Shown: positions 46,880 to 58,500 of the stretch, one piece after another
Layout of the letters: the number at the start of each line of letters is the position of its first letter
Numbering within the stretch: the stretch's first letter is position 1
Assembly: GCF_014805685.1 (NCBI RefSeq)
Contig: NC_060896.1
Location: 12,791,389-12,855,388, forward strand
DNA: 64,000 nt
Origin: Silurus meridionalis
Lineage: Eukaryota; Chordata; Actinopteri; Siluriformes; Siluridae
Direction of reading: 5' to 3'
Notes under the pieces: generated by a model
Database searches by the model: none
What the model saw: the letters and a program-made list of their open reading frames with translations, nothing else
Told to the model about the DNA's origin: nothing
Position numbers and translations under genes: made by a program

Positions 46880-47640
46880 CAGAACTAGGGTTTGAAAATT
46901 CTGGGAATTTTCAAGACTGGAACATTTTCATGGGAATTAATAGGAATAAAGTGGGAATGTACAAAATTTCAGGTTAGCCTATAACAGAGTATGTACAACA
47001 TTGTATGTACAACTGTACACAAGTTATATACAGTGTTTATACAGTGATCTAACGGTGTATTGTAGAGTTCAGTAGGGTGATGATGGATGGAAAAATGCTG
47101 TCCCTGAACCTGCTGGTTCTGGTGCATATGTTTCTGTGTCTCCTTCTTGATGGAAGGAGTTTAAACAGTTTGTAACTGGGATGTGAAGAGTCCTTGATGA
47201 TGTAGTGAGCTCTGCACAGACAGATAGGTTCGTTGGGCGGTTTTAATGACCCTTTGCAGGGCTTATCATTCATACACAGTGGAGCCTCCATACCATACAG
47301 TGATGGAGTTGGTCAGGATGATATCTCGATGATGCAGCGGTAAAAACTCGTAGGCTTATGCAAAATGTTTTAATTTATTTTTTTATGTGGTAGAGTTCAT
47401 ATGAATTTCTAATTAACTCCCATAAACTTCTGCTCCCAAACTCTTATAAATTCCTGTTAACTTAGAATATTTCCCAAATTACCTGGATGAATTCCCATAG
47501 AAAGTTTTCCAAAGGTTTCTAGAAATTTCCCGGGATTTTCCTCCTCTTTGCAGCCATACTCAGAACACATTTTGCAGCGGAATTGACCTATGGTCGTTTC
47601 CTGTACAACGCCTATTAGGCTGTCACTTAACAAAAAAAAA
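46880..47640 (-). mobile_element. hAT-like sequence carrying an L2 LINE fragment
   Basis: Inside, at 47049-47291 on the minus strand, YKLFKLLPSRRRHRNICTRT and RDSIFPSIITLLN mark an L2 3' fragment with its 3' UTR to about 46980. The flanks share tgggaatt/aattccca-type sequence, and at 47457-47654 a minus frame reads QFRCKMCSEYGCKEE, similar to a zinc-finger start of a hAT transposase. The LINE part is clear; the hAT part is tentative. Confidence 0.6.
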
Positions 47641-47644
47641 CAAT

Positions 47645-48655
47645 GATTTGGCATAGAAGTTTCAGGATCTGAAAATATCCTTTCAGTTTTCTGTACAGAG
47701 CTTATGCAACTGGCATATGAGAAAAGAATGAAAGATTTGTACTTGATTGCATTATAAAATTACCCAAATGATCCGATCATCCTATTACTAGTTTGTCTGT
47801 GTGTGTCTGTGTGTGTACGTGTGACAAGGTGTCAAAGTTACACCTTGATGGACAGTGGCAGCTGTAGAAGCACCATGAGCAGAGCCAAGGCCTGCACTGT
47901 TTGTGCATTCATGTATTCACTGTTGCCATTAGTTTTGCTGGCTGTGGCCAAATCAATCCTGGCTCCCGTTGTTCGTGCATCTCACGCTCCGTGTGTTGGA
48001 GGCAGCAAGCGTGGCTGAAACAGTTCGGCTGACGGCCTTTGTATGTTGATGGCTTTGTAAATGCGGAGACTACTGGCTCAAGTAATTGGATGAGATGTCT
48101 GGAATATGATGATTGATTTTAGAAGATGAGGCTGAAATATGAATAGAATGCTAGTCTGATAGTTGCCATAAGAAAATTGGGTCTTTTGTTAATGTACTTT
48201 TAGGCAATTTTACCATGCATCATCCAAAACTGTTGAGGGTCACACCCTTGTAGATGCATGTTATTGCTCTATATCCACATGCAATCCTCATGCAAAGAGC
48301 ATGATTTAATGTTAAAATTTTAATGCAAAGTGGACATATCATGCTCCATGCATACTCAAACATAATGCGTTTTCCAGAACTGAATCCGAATTCAAAATTT
48401 AATCCTACATGCACTTTGTCTTTTTCTCTTTCTGTGTTAATGTGGTCACTGTTATACACCTTCTGAAACTTTTTTATTGTATTTTATTATTATAGCAACA
48501 ATGGCAAAAAATGATTGTATAAACATTATCTTGTATTTGATTAAATACGTCAACATTTTGTGCAGGTCTTTGCCCATTCTTGTAAAGGGTGCCAATAATT
48601 TTGGAACCAACCATGCACGCATAATACAAAATGCACTATTTGCTGGTAATGTCCT
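47645..48655. other. Intron sequence, nothing recognised
   Basis: No repeat ends or exons could be supported. The open frames are short and not conserved-looking. Confidence 0.5.
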
Positions 48656-48885
48656 CTGAGTGACGAAGATGGACAGGATTAGAAATTAGATTATTAGAGG
48701 AATAGCACATGTAGGGCATATTGGAGATAAGGTGAGGGAGGCGTGATTGAGAAGGTTTGGACATGTGCAGAGGATGGACATGGGGTATATCAGTAGGAGA
48801 ATGCTGAGGATGGAACTGCCAGGAAGGAGGAAACGAGGAAGGCCAAGGAGGAGGTTCATGGATGTGGTAAAGGGAAGTATGTTGT
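48656..48885 (+). mobile_element. RTE LINE 3' fragment, truncated
   Basis: Plus-strand frame 48747-49052 opens with RFGHVQRMDMGYISRRMLRM and KRGRPRRRFMDVVKG, the same C-terminus as in the copies at 30.7 and 43.3 kb, then runs into unrelated sequence. Its own tail is missing. Confidence 0.82.
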
Positions 48886-49420
48886 CCTCTGTCCTCTCAC
48901 TTCCTTTAAACATGCATCTGCATTTTAGCAATATTAAAAAGCCAACAACAGACTATCCACAGTTTGTGATAGAGACCAAATTGCATAATTTATTGTCCCA
49001 TAAAAAATGTAGATCTGTGATGTCATTGCGAGCATTGAGAATAACATATTGAGCTTATTTTAATGCTGGTGTGGTGTGGCAGCACATACAGTAGTGGATA
49101 AGTCTGCAGTATCATTATAGTGCTTACTGGATCCAGCCATTAAGCTGTCGTTCATAGTGTAGCGTTTCCCAAGTTTCACGCTTCGCTTAATTGGAACAAA
49201 GAGACTTTTTGTTTTTACATTTCTTTTGCAAAGAGCTCCCTTCTCTTAATTCAGAACTATTAGCTACAGTACTTTGTAAATTGGCCTGTCACTGTAGTCA
49301 TGGTAACCCACCAGTGTCATTGAAAAAGGATTCCTCTAGTGTAATGTAGTAATAAGCCTAGTAATTAAATGGATTTCTACAAGAAATTGTACCTTACAGG
49401 TAATAAAAAGTTAGCAAATC

Positions 49421-49422
<2 letters not shown>

Positions 49423-49472
<50 letters not shown>
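49423..49472. repeat. (CT)n microsatellite
   Basis: CT dinucleotide tract of about 48 bases. Confidence 0.93.
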
Positions 49473-49481
<9 letters not shown>

Positions 49482-49668
49482 CTTTTCTTTTCATTTGTTC
49501 TTGTTCTCATTCTCCCTCTTTCTTTATATTCCTCTGCATTTTCTTCCCTATCTGTCTGTCTGTTCAAAATTACTACACACCAGAGTTTACATTATTCTTA
49601 AAGAGCAGCTTGAAATATTTTAATTAGATTCTCTTCTTTGTGCTTTGACTGCTTTGATATTTTTTCAT

Positions 49669-49804
49669 AATTTAGATTATAAGGAACAAAAGTTTCCTTT
49701 ACTAAAATGTAGAAGAGGAAACATACCCATGTTTCCTCTTACATACCCATGTTTCCTCTTATACATTTTCGTAAAGGAAACTTTTGTTCCTTATAACCTA
49801 AATT
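49669..49804. repeat. Long near-perfect hairpin (54-bp arms, 28-base centre)
   Basis: The arm 49669-49722 and the inverse of 49751-49804 differ at only three of 54 positions by eye. The centre repeats catacccatgtttcctctt. Transcribed, either strand would fold into a long stem. It could be a tiny fold-back transposon or a hairpin RNA source; no family was recognised. Confidence 0.85.
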
Positions 49805-51650
49805 AGAAGTAGCTTGTAGTCCTGGGAACTTATTGTGGTGTCTGTTTCAGATTGTTCTCTACTGTATAATTAATCATGAGCGATATGCACAGAACATACA
49901 CTACTCTAGATTGTGGACACGGTTTTGATGCCCAAATGTGCTTTGTAAACTAAAGATTTTATCCTATTTTTGCTCTTATAATATTTTCCATTTTTCTGGG
50001 AAGACTTTCCTCAAGATTTATGCTCATTCAGCCACAAAAGCATTAATAAGGTCAGGCACTGGTGCCAGGTGGGAGGCCTGGGGTGCAATCAGTGTTCTGT
50101 GGTGTGGAGGTCAGGGCTTTGTGCTGAGACACATTCTTTGCAGAAAATGATCCCATAATTCATAGCAGGTCCGGCTTTTCGGAGCAGAAGAGTGCGCTTT
50201 TCCTTTGATGAATATATTTTATGAGATTTCATTATGGGCAGGACATTAAATGGGCAGATGTTGAAGTGCTCTCTAAACCTGTCTGATGAACAAAATAGTG
50301 CTTCATAACATTATGAAAATGGAAGACACGTGTGAGGAGTTCTTTGATGCTCCAGTTTGGCATTTACAGCTGTGCTTTAATTCACATGGGATCTTTCTCC
50401 TTTTCAAATTCCATTTTTCTTTGTCTTCTTCCCACAGCATATTGGATCATTCACATGAATGGAGCTGCACTTGAATACCTATGCACTGCCTGTTCAGAGA
50501 GCACTCAGACTATAACAGGCGCCGAAGAGGCATTTTAAGAGCATTAAGTGGACAAGTGGACATCGGCAAGAAGACTGAAAGATCTGACGGGGAGGGAGGA
50601 TGTTAAAGTCAATGGGCAGCTACAGCAAAGGCATTGTGCCTTAGGTGACAAAAATCAGGAATATCACATAGATTTGCTTTTCAGCAAAACTCACCATTAA
50701 GGATTATCTAAGGAAATACACAACCTCCAGGTTTAATGCTATGTAGCTTCCATAATACAATGTGGCCAGCTGGGGTCAGAGATTGCCCTGACCTTTTTGT
50801 AATCCAGTCTCTCAACAATTGCCCCCATGCTCCTTGGAGATGATTTCTTCATAAGCCTGTTTGAGGTTTCTGCAAAGCTCTCATAAATCTCCTTTGCACC
50901 ATTAGGGTTTGTGGGTTTGATTGCTCTTGTTGTCTCTTTCTTTTTTTGTTGTATACAGTGGTCTCAGTAATTGGTTTTTATTTTTAAGCTGTCCATGTGT
51001 CCCAGAAAATCCATAGCACCCTAACATCTGGCAGACAGCCTCAGTGTGAACCTATTGGAGACAGGGTGCAGTTGACTGCATGCTGTACCATTCGCAAAAC
51101 ACCCAGTCATGCGTGGTTACTGCCAACACACTGCAGTGACCTGTGTATAGTTGCCACTCAGGTGACTGTCAGAATTTGGCTGGCAGGAAAGGATGAACAT
51201 GAACCTCGAGACTGCATGTATGCATATCATACAATTATTCACCATTGAAGACAGAGAAGAAGTAGAGTGAGGGATGGAAAAGTCCAGGATAAATCTACAG
51301 TCTAATTATATAGGAAAAGCCCACATCATTTATTTAAAGACTTCTGGATTTCATTATAACACAGTGTCTCTCTAGTGAATGAATAACAGGCTTGCCCTAT
51401 ACAAAGCACACACTCGTACAACTGTACACAGAGCAGGCGTGGGTGACAGCCTTCGTTTATCTAAAGCTGAAATGTCAAATCCACAGAGGCCTGTTTCATC
51501 AGACTGTCGCTGCAGGGAGAATGAGACAATGCAGACACCCACTAAGTAGACTTTGGGACGATTTGAACAGGTATGTGTTTTGAGCCAAGCAATGAGAGAA
51601 TGAGAGTGAGGCAGATCTGAGCTGAGTGGGTTAAAGTGAGAGAGCAAGCA
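49805..51650. other. Intron / upstream sequence, nothing firm
   Basis: A transposon-like piece lies at about 50010-50130 (see 32210). A good acceptor (tcttcttcccacag at about 50439) and a donor (gaacag|gtatgt at about 51570) could bound extra untranslated exons, but no pair is convincing. Confidence 0.35.
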
Positions 51651-51791
51651 GGATAAGTGTGTGACCCACAGACAGGCAGAGAGCGAGAGAGCTCTGTTTC
51701 TGTCTGTCAAGCTGTTTGTGTGTGTGTGTGAGTCAGCTGGCGCGCTGACGAGCACCGAGGGAAGGCTGGGCACTGTGGCAGGAGCCGGTGC

Positions 51792-52157
51792 ATGGCTGTG
51801 GGGGGGTCGCCCAGCGTGCACTCCTCAGCAACGAGAGAGCCGCTGGGGATCAAACTTTGGCTGGGCTCGGACACAGAGGCCCTGGGGGCCAAGCGGGGGG
51901 CCAGCCGAAAGGTGCTCTCGGACAGCATCAGGGAGCATGCGCTGCTCTTTACGCCTGTGGGTGCTGCTGGCATCGTTGGCCCTCCTCTTCCTCACCTCCC
52001 TACTATTTTCACTCTCGCTGAGAGGAGGCCCTGGTCTGTCCTACCTGGAGTCTCCTGGGTGGGAAGAGTCAAGGCAGGTGAAGCTGGTGCCCAACTACGC
52101 CAACTCCCACAAGCCGGCTTTCACCGAGGGCAGTCAGCAGAAGACATGTGCCTGTAA
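51792..52157 (+). other. Upstream ORF overlapping the st3gal2 start in another frame
   Basis: A 121-codon frame begins MAVGGSPSVHSSATREPLGI 145 bases before the st3gal2 start and overlaps its first 221 coding bases in a different frame. If present in the mRNA it could lower translation of st3gal2. The ATG context (T at -3, G at +4) is moderate, and that at 51937 has A at -3. No known protein is recognised, so the frame may be open by chance in this GC-rich stretch. Confidence 0.35.
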
Positions 52158-52467
52158 CCACTGTGTGGGTGATCCGGGCGTCTCGGATTGGTTTGATGAG
52201 AATTATGAGCCAGATATTTCACCCTTATGGACACGGGACAACATCCAGCTGCCTCCAGATGTCTACTACTGGTGGGTGGTGAGTAAGAATTTATTGTTCT
52301 ATCTATGTGCATCAGACTGACACAACTGTATGGGTAATGCATTATCAGAAATTTTTCTCTCTGATGAAGATAACTATATGCTGATTATACACATGATAAT
52401 TGTATATTATAATTAAAAACTATTATTTATCTGACCATAGAATCTTTTTCAAGCACTTAAAAATTAC

Positions 52468-52530
<63 letters not shown>

Positions 52531-55500
52531 TATTGACTGACTTGTAAAGTTGTAAATAAATAGGTGTTCCCCAAATTTTTCACATACATTGACTGAGATT
52601 ATACTGAACATACTGGAGTATTTTTTACATACTTTTGAACTGATTGTAGATTGTATGCACATGTTTTATCAATACATGAAGTCCCAATGGTTCCGCTTCC
52701 CTTAAAGAAGTAAAGGAATGAACTTGTGCTTATGCACTACATTTAGAAGACTTAGAGCCAAAGGGCCATTTTATTGGAGAGAATATGAGCAATGTCTCGC
52801 CAGCTGAAAAAATCAGTAATGAGGCTCCAGAATGAATTGGCGCCTGGAGAGACATGCAGCTGATTCAACATGGAGGTTTTAACAGGGAAGAAAGTGTGGT
52901 TCAGCTTACAAAGTGAGTAGACTGGGTTTGAAGAGGATGGACAGTGGCTCACGTAGGCCCCAAACATTATGTTTGTGCCTATTTGTGAAGCTGTGTAGGG
53001 GATGTGAGAGGATTATGGAATTGTTTTTGGTGCCAGTCAGGAATAGAGGGATTAATCCGGATAGGTGTGGGTGGACTGGAGGTAGGGAGAGAGGGATGAC
53101 CAGTTGTAATTAAAGATAACCCTTTTTGAAGGAATTCACAGAATTTCTAATGATTATCCCTTCTAAAAAATGGTTCTATGTAAACCTTAAACACATTTTC
53201 TTGCCTGTCTCTGCTGACATTTTCTGGGCTTAGAATAAAATCTTTGGCTGTCATTGTAGTCAGAGAAACATCTGGCGAGAATTGCTGGGCCTAGTGGAAA
53301 GCCAGCGGGCTCTATCTCGGCCAGAAACTGGCACAGGAAGAGCTATAGGGAGCGAGGACACAGGGTGGATGGGAGAACTCTGTTTCATTCAGAGAAAGAG
53401 AGATGGTTGGAATACAGTTTTAATGCTGAAGTTTTTGTCAAGGACATACTTTCAGGTGTTTGTTTCCCTGTTGCCCAGAGCAGGCTTTTATATAGCAGGT
53501 ACTGGTTCCTTAATTGTTTGTATTCATGTTTACACAGGAAAATGCATTAAATTGTGAAAAATTACTTAAAATTACTTTTCTACTTTAATTTCTCCCTATT
53601 TCTCACTTTGGCAGATGTTGCAGCCTCAGTTTAAGCCCCACAGTATCCAACAGGTGCTGCTAAGGCTCTTTCAGGTGATCCCTGGACACTCACCGTATGG
53701 CTCGTGGGACCCCGCCCGATGCTTGCGCTGTGCTGTGGTGGGCAATTCGGGCAATCTGCGTGGGGTAGGCTATGGGTCCGTGATTGACGGCCACACTTAC
53801 ATCATGAGGTGAGGGAAAACAAAGCAAGAAAATGGGAGTTTTGAGAAAAGAAAAGAATTATAGACTAGTTTGAATGACTGTTCATCTAATCTTTGTAAAC
53901 CAATATATTCAGTCTTGTTCAGTAAGTGCTTCAGTCTGGTTTAGGTTTGTGGTGTGTCTGGAGCCAATACTGAGAACAATAGGTATGAGCTGAGGACACT
54001 CCCTAAATAGTACAATGCAATACGTACTTACACAAAGGGGCAATTCAGGGTAGATATTTGCATGATTTTGGGTGGTAGGACATAATCCACACAGGCACAG
54101 AGAGAACACTGGGTTCTAAATACATGCTTTTGCTACTCTGTGATTTCATTTCTAGATTGGGTAATATGAGTGTTTACAGTAGACGAAATAATTATTTGAT
54201 CCCCTGCTGATTTTATGAGTTTACCCCTTTAACCTCTTTCATTCAAACCTCTCCACCACCATGGGCAAGGCCAAAAAGCTGTTAAAGGACATAAGGGGCA
54301 TGGTTGTAAACCTGCACAAAGCTGGAATGGGCTACAAGACCATCAGCAAGAAGCTGGGTGAGAAAGAGACCACTGTTGGCACAATCCCCACTGTCACAAT
54401 CCCCACATGTTTCCCTGCTAAGGGTACAATAAGACTTCATCACATGAACAGGGCCATGCACTGTAGAATCTTTGATGAGAACCTCCCGACCTCAGCCAGA
54501 ACACTGAAGATGGGCCGTGGATGGGTCTTCCAGCATTACAGTGACCCAAAACATACGGCCAAGGCAACAATCTGATGGTCTTGTAGCCCATTGTGCAGGT
54601 CTACATTCTTGTCCCTGACGTCTTTCGATGGCTCTTTGGTCTTGCCCAGTGGTGGAGAGGTTTGAATGAAAGAGGGTGATTCTGTGACTGGTGTCTTATA
54701 TACAGCTCATGAGTTAATATTAATCTTAAAGGTACAGGACTAATTTGCATGTGTGGGAGTCAGAATTCTTGCTGGTTGGTAGGGGATCAAATACTTATTT
54801 TACTTGATCAAATGCAAATTAATTTATTTCTCTAACGTTTTTTTTTTCTTTTTCTGTTAAAATAAACCTACCATAAAAATTCTAGACTGTTCATTTCTTT
54901 GTAGGGATCAAATAATTATTTCCCCCACTTTATTTTTTCGGTCATTTGTCTTTTATATACTTTTAAAAGACTGTATCGCAAGAAAGCAGTACAGTAAAAT
55001 CAAGAGGCGTTTAACCTTTTTTCTTCAATACCATTTAAAAGTACTTTGGCACATTGTATAATACCGGATTAAACCTTACTCACATAAAGCTTAGCAGTAA
55101 TTGTAAAATCGCTACAGTCTGAACAAATTGCACACTCACCAATGGAAGTCCTATTTGGAGAGGATTAAATTCGCATTGGGACCTAAAGTCCAACATTTGC
55201 AGGTGCTCCACTGTGATTTCTGTCTCGATCAGCCATGTTAGTTTTTTCTCCCTCCTCCCCTGAGATAATTACACTCCAAAATGTCTACCATTCTTCAACC
55301 AACTCTGTGGTGGTCTGATAATTTTAGAACCATCCACATAGAGCTCTGTGATTTTGCAGCTTGTTGCGTTTAGTTTGCTTCAGTGCTTTCGGTTGCCTGG
55401 TGCACATAACCATAATCATCAAAAACCAAGTGCTTGATTTGGCAGGATGATTAAGAGGCTATTACAAAGGCAGCTAGAAATATAAAATAACTTTATATTT

Positions 55501-58500
55501 ATAATATACAATACAATGTTAGTTTATTCATATGCTTCAGTATTTATCTTCAGTTTTATCCTGGTCAGGGTCACAGACAATCTGGAGCCTAAACCAGGAA
55601 TACTGGGCAGGAGGCTTGAATACATTTGGCAATTTATCAGATGCCAAAGGGTACCAGACAAACAGTGGCAAGAAATCAAAGAACATAAAGGAAAACAACA
55701 TTGCCACATGTACAGCAACCCCACACACATCTGAGCACAGGAAACTGGAGCTGTGAGCATGTAAGGTGAAGTAATCCTGTGCAAATATGGCAAAAGAAGT
55801 TAATGAAAGCAGCCAATCGCAATGCATGGATTTTCATTCTATACATTCACATGCACTGGCAAATGGTTACCACTTCTAAATACGCATCTTTAGAATGCAG
55901 CAGGGTTCAACCAATTCCGATAGTGATAACAAACCAGTTTGACTCCAGCTAAAAGCATAAAATTGCCCAAAAGCCTATCACACTCAAAAGTGTGAGTGTG
56001 ACAGTTGAGTGAAAGCAGAGAACCGTTTTTACAACAGCAAAGAAAAAATGAGAAAGTCACATACAGAAAGCGTGATGAAGGACTGGTTTCAGAGCTTAAA
56101 GTTGAATTATTGGGCATTACCAAAATAATACCTCATTTTATATATATTCATGTACCACTCTTTTGTACTATTTTCTTTTTGTAAAATAAGATAAGACAGT
56201 CCAGCTCATCTATGCTATAGTCAATAGGATTAGTTTTTCACAATGATGCTTGTAAGTAAATGCTTAAACTTCTGGTTACAACTACCGCATCTGCAGTAGA
56301 AAGCTATAAATGAACATGGAACTTTATTAGTATAGTTTATGTTTCCATATTTTTGGCAGACATGGTGTTATATCCACTTTAATGGATCAGAAATCGTTAG
56401 ATACCAATCTATTTTATAATACATACTTATATTATAATTATAATATTATAGTTTTAACCTTTTTTACCTTCTAACAAGCTTCCAGTAAAGACAGTATACA
56501 GAGTATACAGTAAAAAAAATAAACTACAACAACTATATTTTAAAGACTCTTTTAAAGCAGTAATTGTTTTGAGGGAAACATACTCTCTTAATGCATGAGC
56601 AAAAAAAAAAAAAAAAAGTTAAAATCCTACCATGGCAATGTTATATAAAAGGGCGATGTCTGATGGGGGGAAAAAAAACCCCAGAGATGTCTATCTAGAA
56701 GGTACTAAAATTATCAGCCTACTGTTGAGTCATCGAGAAACAGCAGGTAATTTGGAAAAGAATTTTCAAAGGAGAGGAAGGAGATACAGACACACATTAT
56801 TTGATCCCCTGCTGATTTTGTGAGTTTACCCCCTCAAAAAGAAATGAACAGTCTAGAATTTTTATCGTAGGTTTATTTTTACAAAAAGTGATGCAATATA
56901 AAAAAATCCATTAAAACACATTTTTAAAAAGGTTATAAATTAATGTGTATTTGATCGAGTGAAATAAGTATTTGATCCGATAACAACCAGCAAATATTCT
57001 GACTCCCACACACCCAAATTAGTCCTGTACCTTTAAGAAAGTACTTCTAATATTAAATTGTGAGCTGTAAAAAAAAAACACCAGTCCATTCAAACCTCTC
57101 CACCACCATGGTCAAGACCTAAGAGCAGTCAAAGGACATCAGGGACAAGAATGTAGACCTGCACAAGTGTAACATCCAGTATGGAGAGAAGATAATATTG
57201 GTACACTTGCCGAAGACTTACTTCAGAGTATCCTTCACAGAAAACGCTGAGTTCTTAACAGGCTAAGAATTGTTTGCCTTTCCTTTTCTACAGCTGTGTA
57301 CTGTAATGATTCTAAATCATGCTACCTGGCATCATGCTGAAACAGATGGGTTCCCTTCTGAGTCTGGTTCCTCTCAACGTTTCTTCCTCAGGTCATTTCA
57401 GGGATATTGTTTTTGCCATTATTGCTGGCTTGATCATTAGGGATTAAGAGCTACATGCAGATCTGAAAGCTGCTTTGAAGAAAAAGCTGGAAACTTTAGT
57501 AAGGGTTTAGTACTCTGTGGCAGGGGCGCAGCCATCATTTCAAAAGGTGGGGGGGACGAAATGTGTATTGTTACCTGTTTTTTTCCCCTCCACTAAAAAA
57601 GTGAGGGGGACGATTTAACTTTTTATAAAAAGTGCAGGGGACATGTCCCCCACGTAATCTACGCCCCTGCTCTGTGGCATGTATACTTAATGCACTAATA
57701 GTACACTGCTATCTTTTTCAGTTAACTCATATATTTATGATATATAACTTATAGTGATGATTCACAATCTCTTTCCAGTGTTGCTGTATGCTGTACATAA
57801 GATTAATTATGAACACCTTCTGCAGGACAAAATTCATTTAAAAGGTCAATAAAAAACAGAGGCTTGATTCTGGTATGAAAGGTTTAATAGCTTACACATG
57901 TTCCTGGTACACCTGGCTTAGCTGTAATTATTGGTACCTCAGGATACTATACAGCAAATAGGATCTTCTTCACTTTCCCAGGTAGAGCAGGGAAGATTTG
58001 AATAATATTAGCAAAACCGCAGCACAAAATAAATTAATAAAAAAAACCTATGGGTGTATATATGGAAATCCTGAATACAAGTGTTGAGTGTAGGTATATG
58101 TCTGCTTGCCAAGCGTATAATGAGTGATATCATCAGGCAGCTGGTATCAAAGGTCAGTTTTTGTTTACAGCAGGTATGGATTTAAATACAAATGCCGTAT
58201 GGCTGAGAGTTTGTGTGCCACCCTCTGGTCCACATTGGAACAGGAGCACAAGACCTACAGAATCGCTGCAGCTCTTCTCTCTGCACTGCAATTTTATTTG
58301 GATTTCCAGCTGCCTGTGAAATAAATCTGTAAGAAAGCAGCCTTAAAATACTGACTTGTATGTTTTGAGAGCGTCCAGACTAAACAATCAGGTTGTAGTA
58401 GTTTGCTTTTTGTGACCTTATTTTGTATGCTTTAATCAAGGTTTGTATGCTTCTTTAAAGAATCTTAAGCCTTTACTGGCTTATCTGCTGGCCTCTTGCT

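Noticed and set aside
47803..48018. 71-codon frame with a possible signal-like stretch
   Set aside because: No homology, no splice sites, inside an intron; likely chance.
49369..49623. Hydrophobic 84-codon frame resembling a membrane protein
   Set aside because: Mostly a CT tract and T-rich intron sequence; no start or splice support.
51661..51936. In-frame N-terminal extension of st3gal2 from the ATG at 51661
   Set aside because: The extra 92 residues look like translated leader (Arg/Trp/Gly-rich, no domain), would bury the membrane anchor, and the family starts at MRCSLRLW.
51707..51973. 88-codon minus-strand frame opposite the st3gal2 first exon
   Set aside because: It is the mirror of the GC-rich overlapping upstream frame and has no splice or promoter context.
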